NCBI GenBank assembly: GCA_964491425.1
Contig: CAZBFR010000022.1
Location: 1 to 13,510, forward strand
DNA length: 13,510 nt
Source: CAYFMS01 sp964491425
GTDB taxonomy: Bacteria; Patescibacteriota; Patescibacteriia; UBA9934
Direction: 5' to 3'
The notes beneath the pieces are model-generated. The model saw only the letters and a list, made by a program, of their open reading frames with translations. It had not been told where the DNA came from and made no database searches. The position numbers were made by a program, and so were the translations under genes. Shown here piece after piece: positions 7,685 through 12,960 of this stretch. Position 1 is the first letter of the stretch. Each line of letters begins with the position of its first letter.

Positions 7685-7713
7685 ACACCCCGCACTTGCG
7701 GGGTGTTAATTTT
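7685..7713 (+). terminator. Intrinsic terminator of the 4694-7665 operon
   Basis: A nine-base-pair perfect stem (7685-7693 with 7698-7706) with loop ACTT is followed by TAATTTT. Its 3' arm overlaps the -35 box of the next promoter. Confidence 0.9.
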
Positions 7714-7724
7714 CCGCGTATAGT
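7696..7724 (+). promoter_or_regulatory. Promoter of the 1.2-kb structured RNA
   Basis: TTGCGG at 7696-7701 and TATAGT at 7719-7724 are separated by exactly 17 bases. The predicted start is about 7731-7733. The -35 box lies in the loop and 3' arm of the upstream terminator hairpin. Confidence 0.6.
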
Positions 7725-8113
7725 TCTCGTTACCTTCAAGTAGCAGTTCGACCTGGTCGGCGCCTCGGCGCAGACTAAGCTCAACACCAAAGCTTGAATA
7801 GGTGGCCCCCGATTCCATCGATTGGATCTCGGCTTCGGCCAAGGTTCAAATGAATCACTTCGGTGGTTCTAAAGTCCTAGCAAGACATGATCGGGAAAAG
7901 GCTTTCGAAGCGATTCGAAAAGCCTGGCAAAGAGTAAGCTAGAGCAAACGCAAGTTCGCTCAACTCCAAGCCTAGTCAAACTCACAAACCTAGTGGGAGA
8001 GACAAAAAGAGCGTGTCTCAGTAGCGCTCATCCAAGCAGAGAAATCTGCTGGTACAAACCGAAAGGTCAACTGAAAGCTGCTGCGAGCCCCGAATGGGAT
8101 ACGTCAAAGCAGA

Positions 8114-8157
8114 GGTAGAGTACGAGTTAAATTGTACTCCGTGGGTTACCTAACCAC
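8114..8157 (+). repeat. Internal RNA module hairpin, copy A
   Basis: GGTAGAGT opens a six-pair stem (8118-8123/8134-8139), then ACTCCGTGGGT leads into a second hairpin (8141-8157). The GG-to-ACTCC span is 27 bases, identical to copy C at 8654. An AAGAGCG/CGCTCAT hairpin lies 89 bases upstream, and CCTAGT lies before that. Confidence 0.7.
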
Positions 8158-8319
8158 GTCAGCGTCGACTTCGGTCGGAGCTGAAAAATCCCAAAGATCG
8201 GCCTCGACCGATCACGTCTGCAGAGACGAGGGAGAAGGTAGGAACGATAAGCTTCGGCCAAAAGTTCCTAGATGCAACGTCTGTGACGAGGTTCACCTCG
8301 ATACGTTGCACCTAAACGA

Positions 8320-8359
8320 GAGTCGTCAGTCAACTCCATGGGTCGTGATCTCGGTCACG
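8320..8359 (+). repeat. Internal RNA module hairpin, partial copy B
   Basis: GAGT (8320-8323) can pair with ACTC (8333-8336). ACTCCATGGGT (8333-8343) then leads into a hairpin CGTGA/TCACG (8344-8359), as in copies A and C. The upstream half of the module is not recognisable here, so this copy is weaker. Confidence 0.45.
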
Positions 8360-8653
8360 GTTTATGAAGCGGTTCGCAAGAATCGCTTAAGCCCCGTGCG
8401 GGCTACTGATAAAGAGGAATTCAATTGGAGTTGCTTCGCGAGAAACGACACCTTGAGAAGCCTCAGTCTACGTACGGTACGCGTGTCGGACCTCGGTTCG
8501 ATACGAAACAGACAAAAACGAAGCGTGACGACCAATCACGCCTAGTAAAAGAGCGCTTGTAACGCTCATGCGAATTCGGTCCTTTGGGACAGGAAACGCA
8601 TCGGAGGAGCCGTCAAAAGCTCACCGTAAAAAAAGGCGGTAAAACGCTACTAG

Positions 8654-8703
8654 GGTAGAGTGCATGCAATACTGCACTCCGGGGGTGTGAGATCCGTCTC
8701 ACA
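8654..8703 (+). repeat. Internal RNA module hairpin, copy C
   Basis: GGTAGAGT opens a seven-pair stem (8658-8664/8673-8679), then ACTCCGGGGGT leads into a seven-pair hairpin with a UCCG loop (8686-8703). The stem bases differ from copy A in compensating pairs. CCTAGT (8541) and a GAGCG/CGCTC hairpin (8551-8567) precede it in the same order and near-equal spacing. Confidence 0.7.
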
Positions 8704-8896
8704 AATCCGCGCGGAAAACACGTAGAATGGGTCACAAAACCCAATCCAGTGCCTAAAAACCACTGTTGAGCTCAGGCTCGAACGTCAATCTGCGGAATCG
8801 CATTCAAGCTGGGTGCGGGCAGTGTTGTCTCTGTTGAGCGGTAGGAGCTTGCTCTTACCAATCCAGTGACACCTGCCCGTGCCCTGCCGCGAAACG

Positions 8897-8938
8897 ACCC
8901 GGACGAAGCATACGCTCCGTCCGGGTGTTTGCTTTTTA
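8897..8938 (+). terminator. Intrinsic terminator of the 1.2-kb RNA
   Basis: A nine-base-pair GC-rich stem (8897-8905 with 8918-8926), extended by AGC/GCT inside, is followed by TGTTTGCTTTTT. Confidence 0.9.
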
Positions 8939-8981
8939 GGCCTCTATTTTGTTTATATTTTAGCTAACTATAGCCGTTTAT

Positions 8982-9015
8982 ACGACCCAGCTCTTGACGA
9001 ATGGGTCGTTTTGTG
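8982..9015 (+). terminator. Terminator-like hairpin between the two RNAs
   Basis: A perfect eight-base-pair stem (8982-8989 with 9002-9009) with a 12-base loop is followed by TTTTGTG if the last stem T is counted as tail. The loop and 3' arm also contain the TTGACG promoter element. Confidence 0.6.
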
Positions 9016-9022
9016 CTACATT
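8994..9022 (+). promoter_or_regulatory. Promoter candidate upstream of the second RNA
   Basis: TTGACG at 8994-8999 and TACATT at 9017-9022 have a 17-base spacer, predicting a start near 9029. It overlaps the hairpin at 8982-9009. Confidence 0.5.
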
Positions 9023-9083
9023 TCGTTTGCCAAGGGGATGTGGTTCGCCGCGTCTCGCATCGGCACACAAAAAGGCTAAAATC

Positions 9084-9092
9084 TGGTATACT
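9084..9092 (+). promoter_or_regulatory. Extended -10 promoter TGGTATACT of the second RNA
   Basis: TG at 9084-9085 and TATACT at 9087-9092, without a good -35, predict a start near 9099. That is at the 5' edge of the first strong helix of the RNA (9098-9106/9119-9127). Confidence 0.5.
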
Positions 9093-9220
9093 GGGAAACC
9101 TTCCGTGAACGAAATTGTACGGAGGGTACGCGAGAGAGCCGCAAGAGTAAGATACTTGGCCACCAAGCGGGTAGCGGCAACCTGCGAGGTGGCGTGTCTA
9201 GCAAGCCGCTAGGCACTACG

Positions 9221-9236
9221 CACGACACGTGTCGTG
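9221..9236. repeat. Perfect 16-base palindrome inside the second RNA
   Basis: CACGACACGTGTCGTG is fully self-complementary. As RNA it can form a six-pair hairpin with loop ACGU, itself self-complementary, or an intermolecular 16-pair duplex. Confidence 0.8.
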
Positions 9237-9463
9237 GTCCCGCCCAACACTACCTGGCGGGGCGGAGGGGACTGACCTCCAAATTACGACTCGGCGGTCG
9301 TAATGCAATCCCAAGGCTAGGGATTTCGATGGCAACATCGACACCGAAGGATACGTCGCGAAACGTGTTGATCGGTGGCAAGTGCACCAGTGCACAGTTG
9401 GTCACACCTGTCCTGTTCGCGCAGGATTGGTGTCGTCTCCCTCGGGTGCAAGCCTGAAGGGTC

Positions 9464-9525
9464 CTGGGTGGGGTAGAAGGTGTGGCGTATGAAAGCGCTC
9501 ACACTGGAAGCCCTGCCCAGTTTTT
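9464..9525 (+). terminator. 3' helix and terminator of the second RNA
   Basis: Stem 9464-9473/9511-9520 contains a tandem G-U step between GC-rich segments. It encloses a second stem 9479-9484/9500-9505. TTTTT follows at 9521-9525. Confidence 0.7.
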
Positions 9526-9569
9526 CATTTTAAAGAACTCTGGTCCCTTTTTTGTTTCCAACTTTCCTG

Positions 9570-9575
9570 TACAAT
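9570..9575 (+). promoter_or_regulatory. -10 box (TACAAT) of dnaX
   Basis: TACAAT ends eight bases before ATG 9584. No convincing -35 is seen. The predicted transcript starts at or next to the ATG. Confidence 0.45.
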
Positions 9576-9583
9576 GCCGACAT

Positions 9584-11119
9584 ATGAGTGAAGTGCTTTA
9601 TCGCAAATATCGACCGATGGCGTTTGCGGACGTTACGGGGCAAGAACACGTTAAAACGACAATCGCAAATCAAATTGCAAACGGCACAACCGCACATGCG
9701 TACCTTTTTTCCGGGCCTCGCGGGGTCGGGAAAACAACGATCGCGCGACTTTTCGCGAAGGCGATGAACTGCCTTAATCGTAAAGAAGGGGAGTCGGAGC
9801 CGTGTAATACTTGTAGCGCCTGTGGATCGTTTAATAAGCACACCCTTTCCGATATCGTTGAAATTGACGCGGCTTCAAACACACAAGTCGATGTAATGCG
9901 CGAGAATGTGATTGAGAGCGTTCGTTTCTCTCCAATGAGCGCAAAATACAAAGTCTTTATTATCGACGAGGTGCACATGCTTTCAAATAGTTCGTTTAAT
10001 GCACTTTTAAAAACGCTCGAGGAACCTCCAAATCACGCATTCTTTATTCTTGCGACAACTGATCTCCATAAAATTCCAGATACTGTTCTTTCCCGTTGCC
10101 AACAATTTACTTTCCACCGAATTGGTAAGGTTCAAATGAAGGAACGACTTGTAACCCTTTCTGTTGCCGAAGGGAAGAAGGTTGACGACCCCGTGTTCGA
10201 CGCCATTATCCGGCTTTCGGACGGCTGTCTTCGCGACGCGGAAAGTCTCCTTAACCAAGTTTTCGCTCTCGGAACGGACGAGATAACCGAAGCGGTTGCG
10301 TCTATCATCCTTCCAAAAACTTCGCTATCCGTTGTTGTAAACCTTGTTTCTAGTTACCAAAAGAAAAGCCCGACCGATATCCTTCAAGCGCTTTACACGT
10401 TTATCGACGAAGGTGGGGACATGAACTATCTCTATACGGAACTAATCGGTTTTGTTCGCGCCTGTCTTTTTCTTAAATCGAAAGCACCCGTATCCGACCA
10501 GTTCGTTGGGTTTGAGGCCGAAATGGGAAAAATCGTCGAAGCGATGACTGACAATGAACTTACGACGCTTCTCGACGCAATTCTTTCCGCCCGCGCGAAG
10601 CCGATGTTTGATCCGATTCCGCAAATTAACCTCGAGGTTGCCCTTCTCGGGTCATTTTCATCGTCGGCGCCGACTACTCCTAAACCAATCCCTCCCGTAG
10701 CGCCGGTAGCCACCCCTGCGCAGCCGAGCCCGGCTCCCGCACAACCCGCCCCGGTCGCACAACCTCCGCAAAAACCAACCCCACCTCCGGCTCCAAAAAA
10801 CGATAACCCGCAACTCGAGGAAATCCAAAATAAATGGGGCAGGATTATGGAGGCCCTTGCCCGCGTAAATATCGCGATTCCGCTCGTCGTCTCAAACGCG
10901 AAACCGTTTGTATTAAACGATAAGGAAATTCATATCGGCATCCCGCACCAATTCCATTTCGATACGGTGAACGACCAAAAGAAACTCGCTTTAATCGCAA
11001 ATGCCGTAAAAGAGGTGATGGGCATAGAGCGGATCATTGTGCCGGTGTATCAAAAACCAGAGGAGGAAAAGACGATCGACTCCCTTGTCGAGGCGTTCGG
11101 GGGAAGCGTCGTTGATTGA
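9584..11119 (+). CDS. dnaX: DNA polymerase III subunit gamma/tau
   Basis: The 511-residue protein is the clamp-loader ATPase that assembles the sliding clamp at the replication fork. The frame is open from 9482, but that part lies in the upstream RNA. ATG 9584 gives the canonical start MSEVLYRKYRP. Visible features are Walker A GPRGVGKTT (44-52), zinc-binding Cys 63, 74, 77 and 80, Walker B VFIIDE (124-129), sensor ATTD (157-160) and the SRC motif (170-172) with the arginine finger. The three AAA+/collar domains are followed by a Pro/Ala-rich linker (about 365-404) and a C-terminal domain of about 100 residues. There is no Shine-Dalgarno, and a -10 box ends eight bases before the ATG, so the mRNA is probably leaderless. 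A slippery heptamer at the end of the linker could yield a shorter gamma-like form of 407 residues. Confidence 0.96.
   Translation: MSEVLYRKYRPMAFADVTGQEHVKTTIANQIANGTTAHAYLFSGPRGVGKTTIARLFAKAMNCLNRKEGESEPCNTCSACGSFNKHTLSDIVEIDAASNTQVDVMRENVIESVRFSPMSAKYKVFIIDEVHMLSNSSFNALLKTLEEPPNHAFFILATTDLHKIPDTVLSRCQQFTFHRIGKVQMKERLVTLSVAEGKKVDDPVFDAIIRLSDGCLRDAESLLNQVFALGTDEITEAVASIILPKTSLSVVVNLVSSYQKKSPTDILQALYTFIDEGGDMNYLYTELIGFVRACLFLKSKAPVSDQFVGFEAEMGKIVEAMTDNELTTLLDAILSARAKPMFDPIPQINLEVALLGSFSSSAPTTPKPIPPVAPVATPAQPSPAPAQPAPVAQPPQKPTPPPAPKNDNPQLEEIQNKWGRIMEALARVNIAIPLVVSNAKPFVLNDKEIHIGIPHQFHFDTVNDQKKLALIANAVKEVMGIERIIVPVYQKPEEEKTIDSLVEAFGGSVVD
10795..10801 (+). promoter_or_regulatory. Candidate -1 frameshift site A AAA AAC in dnaX
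   Basis: The heptamer is phased correctly over codons 405-406 (AAA AAC). A -1 slip reads CGA then TAA at 10804-10806, ending the protein at residue 407, right after the Pro-rich linker. No strong downstream hairpin or upstream Shine-Dalgarno-like stimulator is obvious. Confidence 0.4.
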
Positions 11120-11144
11120 CGGAAAACCGAACCTCAGCTATTAT
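11116..11144 (+). promoter_or_regulatory. Promoter of tRNA-Gln
   Basis: TTGACG at 11116-11121 and TATTAT at 11139-11144 have a 17-base spacer. The -35 box overlaps the dnaX stop codon. The predicted start, about 11151, is four bases before the mature tRNA. Confidence 0.75.
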
Positions 11145-11154
11145 TTGCCCACAT

Positions 11155-11228
11155 TCCCAGATCGTCTAAGGGCAGGACATCAGGTTTTGGTCCTGAGAAT
11201 CGGGGTTCGAATCCCTGTCTGGGAACCA
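11155..11228 (+). tRNA. tRNA-Gln (anticodon TTG), CCA encoded
   Basis: A full cloverleaf is visible. The acceptor stem is 11155-11161 with 11218-11224. The D-arm is GTC/GAC. The anticodon stem TCAGG/CCTGA encloses TTTTGGT, giving anticodon TTG (reads CAA/CAG). The T-arm has TTCGAAT in the loop. Discriminator A is at 11225 and CCA is encoded at 11226-11228. It has its own promoter overlapping the dnaX stop and a terminator 10 bases downstream. Confidence 0.97.
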
Positions 11229-11238
11229 AATGTAAAAG

Positions 11239-11262
11239 CCGAGGCTAACGCCCCGGTTTTTG
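11239..11262 (+). terminator. Intrinsic terminator of tRNA-Gln
   Basis: Stem CCG-A-GGC / GCC-C-CGG (11239-11245 with 11250-11256, one A-C mismatch) and loop TAAC are followed by TTTTTG. Confidence 0.8.
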
Positions 11263-11303
11263 CTTTGTGGACAAAAAGATAGGGAGAATGGTCTACGCAA
11301 GGC

Positions 11304-11309
11304 TATAAT
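11304..11309 (+). promoter_or_regulatory. -10 box TATAAT upstream of the gene at 11327
   Basis: A perfect TATAAT lies 17 bases before the ATG. There is no clear -35 and no TG extension. A weaker CATAAC at 11314-11319 is an alternative. Confidence 0.4.
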
Positions 11310-11326
11310 GAGGCATAACATTTACT

Positions 11327-12568
11327 ATGATTGAACGAAGAGGTGAATTTGGTGCATTAACCCGAGCAAAAAGAGCGGAAGCGAAAGCTCGAAAAGAGGA
11401 GGATGTTCGCGATCCGGAGACGGTCCATATTAAAGCTCCTTTGGCGCGAGACATTGGGTTAACTCAAGAAAAGCGTACTACGTCATGGACGGAGGACTTC
11501 AGGGGAGCGGACGGTAAAATTGATTTAATAAAATTGCGCGGAGTTCTCGCTGATAAACTTAAGAACGGGGATTCTTTTGCGGATATTCCAAAGAATGATC
11601 GGGCGGCTGTTCGGGCTGAACTCGTCGACATGGCGCATGATTTTGAAAAGGATGATAATGGAGACGACAAGAAGATCATGGAATTCATGTTCATTGATCG
11701 AAACGTCATTGAGCGAGCTGTTGATGAAATTGATGAGAATAATGAAGCCGTTCTTGTGCAGGATGAATTAGCACAGAATGGACTAGAGCGGGATGAACTG
11801 GAACAAAGTGAGGAATCGGCAATCAAGGTTGAGGAGATCAAGCGCAAACTCAGGGCTTCAAAGGGAACAACGGAGTCGACGGATGATCAGGAAACGGTCA
11901 TGCTAACACCGAAAAAGGCACGCGAAATCGCTGGGCTAATGGATAATGATCGACCTGCGGATTTAGGGCCGTTACCGTACGTTGAAAAAATGCCTGAACC
12001 TGAAAATAACGATGATGCAAAAATAGAAATGATTAATAGGGCGCTTGGCACAGACGTATGGGAAAAACAAGCGAGAGCAGTTGACGATTTGCCGACGTTT
12101 GAAGGATCGCTTACCGACAACGAGATCAACGAAGAGATACGCGCAGAGAAATTAACAACGGAAATTCTTGGGGTCGACGGTGCTGATGTCGACTACCTCC
12201 TTGTTCATGCGAAGGATCTAGGGCTTCCTGATCTCCATTTTCGAGACGTTCGCGAGTTAGGGAGGGCTCTCCAGCTTTTTGAGAAACAGCAAGAGCGAAT
12301 GAATGAACTAAAAAAAGAAGGCTTTTTGAACCGATGGTTTGGAAAAGCTGCTCGCGAAATGGCGCAACTACGTGTGGAAAATCGGATCCTGCAGGATCAA
12401 TTCGATCGGATTCAACAACTCGCCGTAGACAATCGAGGTATTGCGCCAAATAATAAACAGGCCCAAGTCGGATCGATCTCAAAACGATCCACAGCGTATG
12501 CGCGCGGTTTGGAGCGAAGTAAAATTAACCTAAATAAGCGAAAGAGAGTGGTTGGTGACGTAAATTAA
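11327..12568 (+). CDS. Charged coiled-coil hypothetical protein
   Basis: The 413-residue protein starts at the first in-frame ATG. No Shine-Dalgarno is visible, and a TATAAT lies 17 bases upstream, so the leader is short. The sequence is highly charged, with an Asp/Glu-rich middle (about residues 105-230). It has no signal peptide, no transmembrane segment and no Cys. A helical, probable coiled-coil region lies at about 316-368 (EKQQERMNELKKEG, then REMAQLRVENRILQDQ), followed by a basic tail ending in NLNKRKRVVGDVN. I recognise no family or catalytic motif. It could be a structural or scaffold protein. It is flanked by tRNA-Gln and by a convergent minus-strand gene, and shows no operon partner. 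Confidence 0.75.
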   Translation: MIERRGEFGALTRAKRAEAKARKEEDVRDPETVHIKAPLARDIGLTQEKRTTSWTEDFRGADGKIDLIKLRGVLADKLKNGDSFADIPKNDRAAVRAELVDMAHDFEKDDNGDDKKIMEFMFIDRNVIERAVDEIDENNEAVLVQDELAQNGLERDELEQSEESAIKVEEIKRKLRASKGTTESTDDQETVMLTPKKAREIAGLMDNDRPADLGPLPYVEKMPEPENNDDAKIEMINRALGTDVWEKQARAVDDLPTFEGSLTDNEINEEIRAEKLTTEILGVDGADVDYLLVHAKDLGLPDLHFRDVRELGRALQLFEKQQERMNELKKEGFLNRWFGKAAREMAQLRVENRILQDQFDRIQQLAVDNRGIAPNNKQAQVGSISKRSTAYARGLERSKINLNKRKRVVGDVN

Positions 12569-12573
12569 CAAGG

Positions 12574-12596
12574 AAGCGACCACTCGGTGGTCGCTT
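12574..12596. terminator. Hairpin between convergent genes, possible bidirectional terminator
   Basis: A perfect ten-base-pair stem (12574-12583 with 12587-12596) with loop TCG lies between two convergent genes. There is no clear U-tract on the plus strand. On the minus strand CCTTGTTAATTT follows. Confidence 0.5.
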
Positions 12597-12617
12597 CGCG
12601 TATGTAGAGTTGTCGCG

Positions 12618-12887
12618 CTATCCGCGGAGGCGGAGAGCGAGGACAAGGTCGAGGAAGGCCGGGCTGATGAACTCACGCCCAGCGATCGCGTAGGCGAGGG
12701 CGTCCCCGCGGTCTCGAAAGAGAAGTGTTGGCGGTTTCGGAATCGGACCGAAGATGAGGATGAGCCACATCTCCCGGAATCGGGCAAGCGCTCCGCGGGT
12801 GGCGTGCGCGAGGATTGCTCGCTTGTCGTCCTCGTTGAGTGACGAGGGGACGTACTCGAGCAGTAGCCGGTAGAGTCGTTGTTTCAA
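12618..12887 (-). CDS. Small hypothetical protein (TTG start)
   Basis: On the minus strand the frame is open from 12938, but that upstream part overlaps the promoter. TTG at 12887-12885 is chosen because GGAGG (12897-12893) lies five bases before it, the same arrangement as at 1686. The protein has 89 residues, beginning MKQRLYRLLLEYVPSSL. The N-terminal half looks helical with charged residues. The middle has a hydrophobic stretch (MWLILIFGPIPKPP) too short and Pro-broken for a clear membrane helix. The C-terminus is Leu/Arg rich. No family is recognised. It is divergent from mnmA with overlapping promoters, and convergent with the gene at 11327. Its strong ribosome site and TTG start resemble the accessory genes at 465-1686. 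Confidence 0.6.
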   Translation of the reverse strand: MKQRLYRLLLEYVPSSLNEDDKRAILAHATRGALARFREMWLILIFGPIPKPPTLLFRDRGDALAYAIAGREFISPAFLDLVLALRLRG

Positions 12888-12909
12888 GGGCACCTCCAAG
12901 GGACCGAGA

Positions 12910-12938
12910 ACAGTAGCATTTTCTTGACCTTTTGTCAA
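12910..12938 (-). promoter_or_regulatory. Promoter of the minus-strand gene
   Basis: On the minus strand TTGACA (12938-12933) and TACTGT (12915-12910) are separated by 17 bases. The ribosome site lies 12-13 bases downstream of the -10 box. Confidence 0.65.
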
Positions 12939-12952
12939 TAAAATCGTATGAT
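12924..12952 (+). promoter_or_regulatory. Promoter of mnmA
   Basis: TTGACC at 12924-12929 and TATGAT at 12947-12952 are separated by 17 bases. The -10 box ends eight bases before ATG 12961. Together with the opposing -35 it forms the inverted repeat TTGAC-N5-GTCAA (12924-12938). Confidence 0.75.
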
Positions 12953-12960
12953 AACGGCTT

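Larger units (their letters stand above)
7732..8938 (+). ncRNA. Large structured non-coding RNA, unclassified (about 1.2 kb)
   Basis: No credible protein gene exists here. A promoter at 7696-7724 and an intrinsic terminator ending at 8938 frame the region. In between, hairpins are dense and close with tetraloops that are stable only on the plus strand. GNRA examples: GCGA at 7900-7924 and in GTTGCTTC/GAAACGAC near 8429-8448, GCAA at 7942-7961 and in AAGCGGTTC/GAATCGCTT near 8367-8388, GAAA at 8035-8050 and 8058-8067. UUCG examples: 7831-7840 and near 8167-8176. A long-range helix joins the GGGTGCGGGCAG near 8811-8822 to the CTGCCCGTGCCC near 8873-8884. Long stretches of unpaired A separate the stems, as in large ornate RNAs. 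It has no rRNA, tmRNA, RNase P, SRP or intron signature that I can find. GOLLD, ROOL and OLE are size-class analogues only. Function is unknown. Confidence 0.75.
9099..9530 (+). ncRNA. Second structured non-coding RNA, unclassified (about 430 nt)
   Basis: The region has no convincing coding frame but folds almost end to end into local helices: 9098-9106/9119-9127, 9138-9142/9174-9178 enclosing 9155-9159/9163-9167, 9194-9202/9208-9216, 9239-9244/9256-9261, 9264-9268/9276-9280, 9283-9290/9297-9304, 9327-9331/9336-9340 with a GCAA loop, 9342-9347/9372-9377, 9382-9386/9391-9395, and 9404-9408 plus 9411-9415 with 9422-9426 plus 9429-9433. The 3' helix 9464-9473/9511-9520 is followed by TTTTT. Length is in the range of RNase P RNA and tmRNA, but none of their conserved sequences (GGAAAGUCC, ACAGAAA, a tRNA-like 3' end) is present. 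SRP RNA is also excluded by lack of its GGAAGGAAGCAGCC-like apical core. It lies just upstream of dnaX. Function is unknown. Confidence 0.65.

Noticed and set aside
7770..7885. Group I intron core (AGACTA and AAAGTCC as P7 strands)
   Set aside because: Only four base pairs form, no P/Q elements lie upstream, and there is no interrupted gene or exon junction.
8132..8545. 137-codon open frame in the large RNA
   Set aside because: It has no ribosome site or protein-like composition, and its bases are taken up by hairpins. Short frames at 8879-9079, 8994-9212 and 9194-9457 fail for the same reasons.
9479..9510. Group II intron domain V
   Set aside because: The hairpin has a GAAA-containing loop but lacks the AGC triad helix and two-base bulge, and no reverse transcriptase or domain VI follows.
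9099..9530. RNase P RNA, tmRNA or SRP RNA
   Set aside because: The conserved cores (GGAAAGUCC and ACAGAAA for RNase P, a tRNA-like end for tmRNA, GGAAGGAAGCAGCC-like apex for SRP RNA) are missing. A divergent member cannot be excluded without a model search.
9482..9583. N-terminal extension of DnaX from 9482
   Set aside because: The extension overlaps the 3' helix and U-tract of the second RNA. The family begins at MSEVLYRKYRP, coded from 9584.
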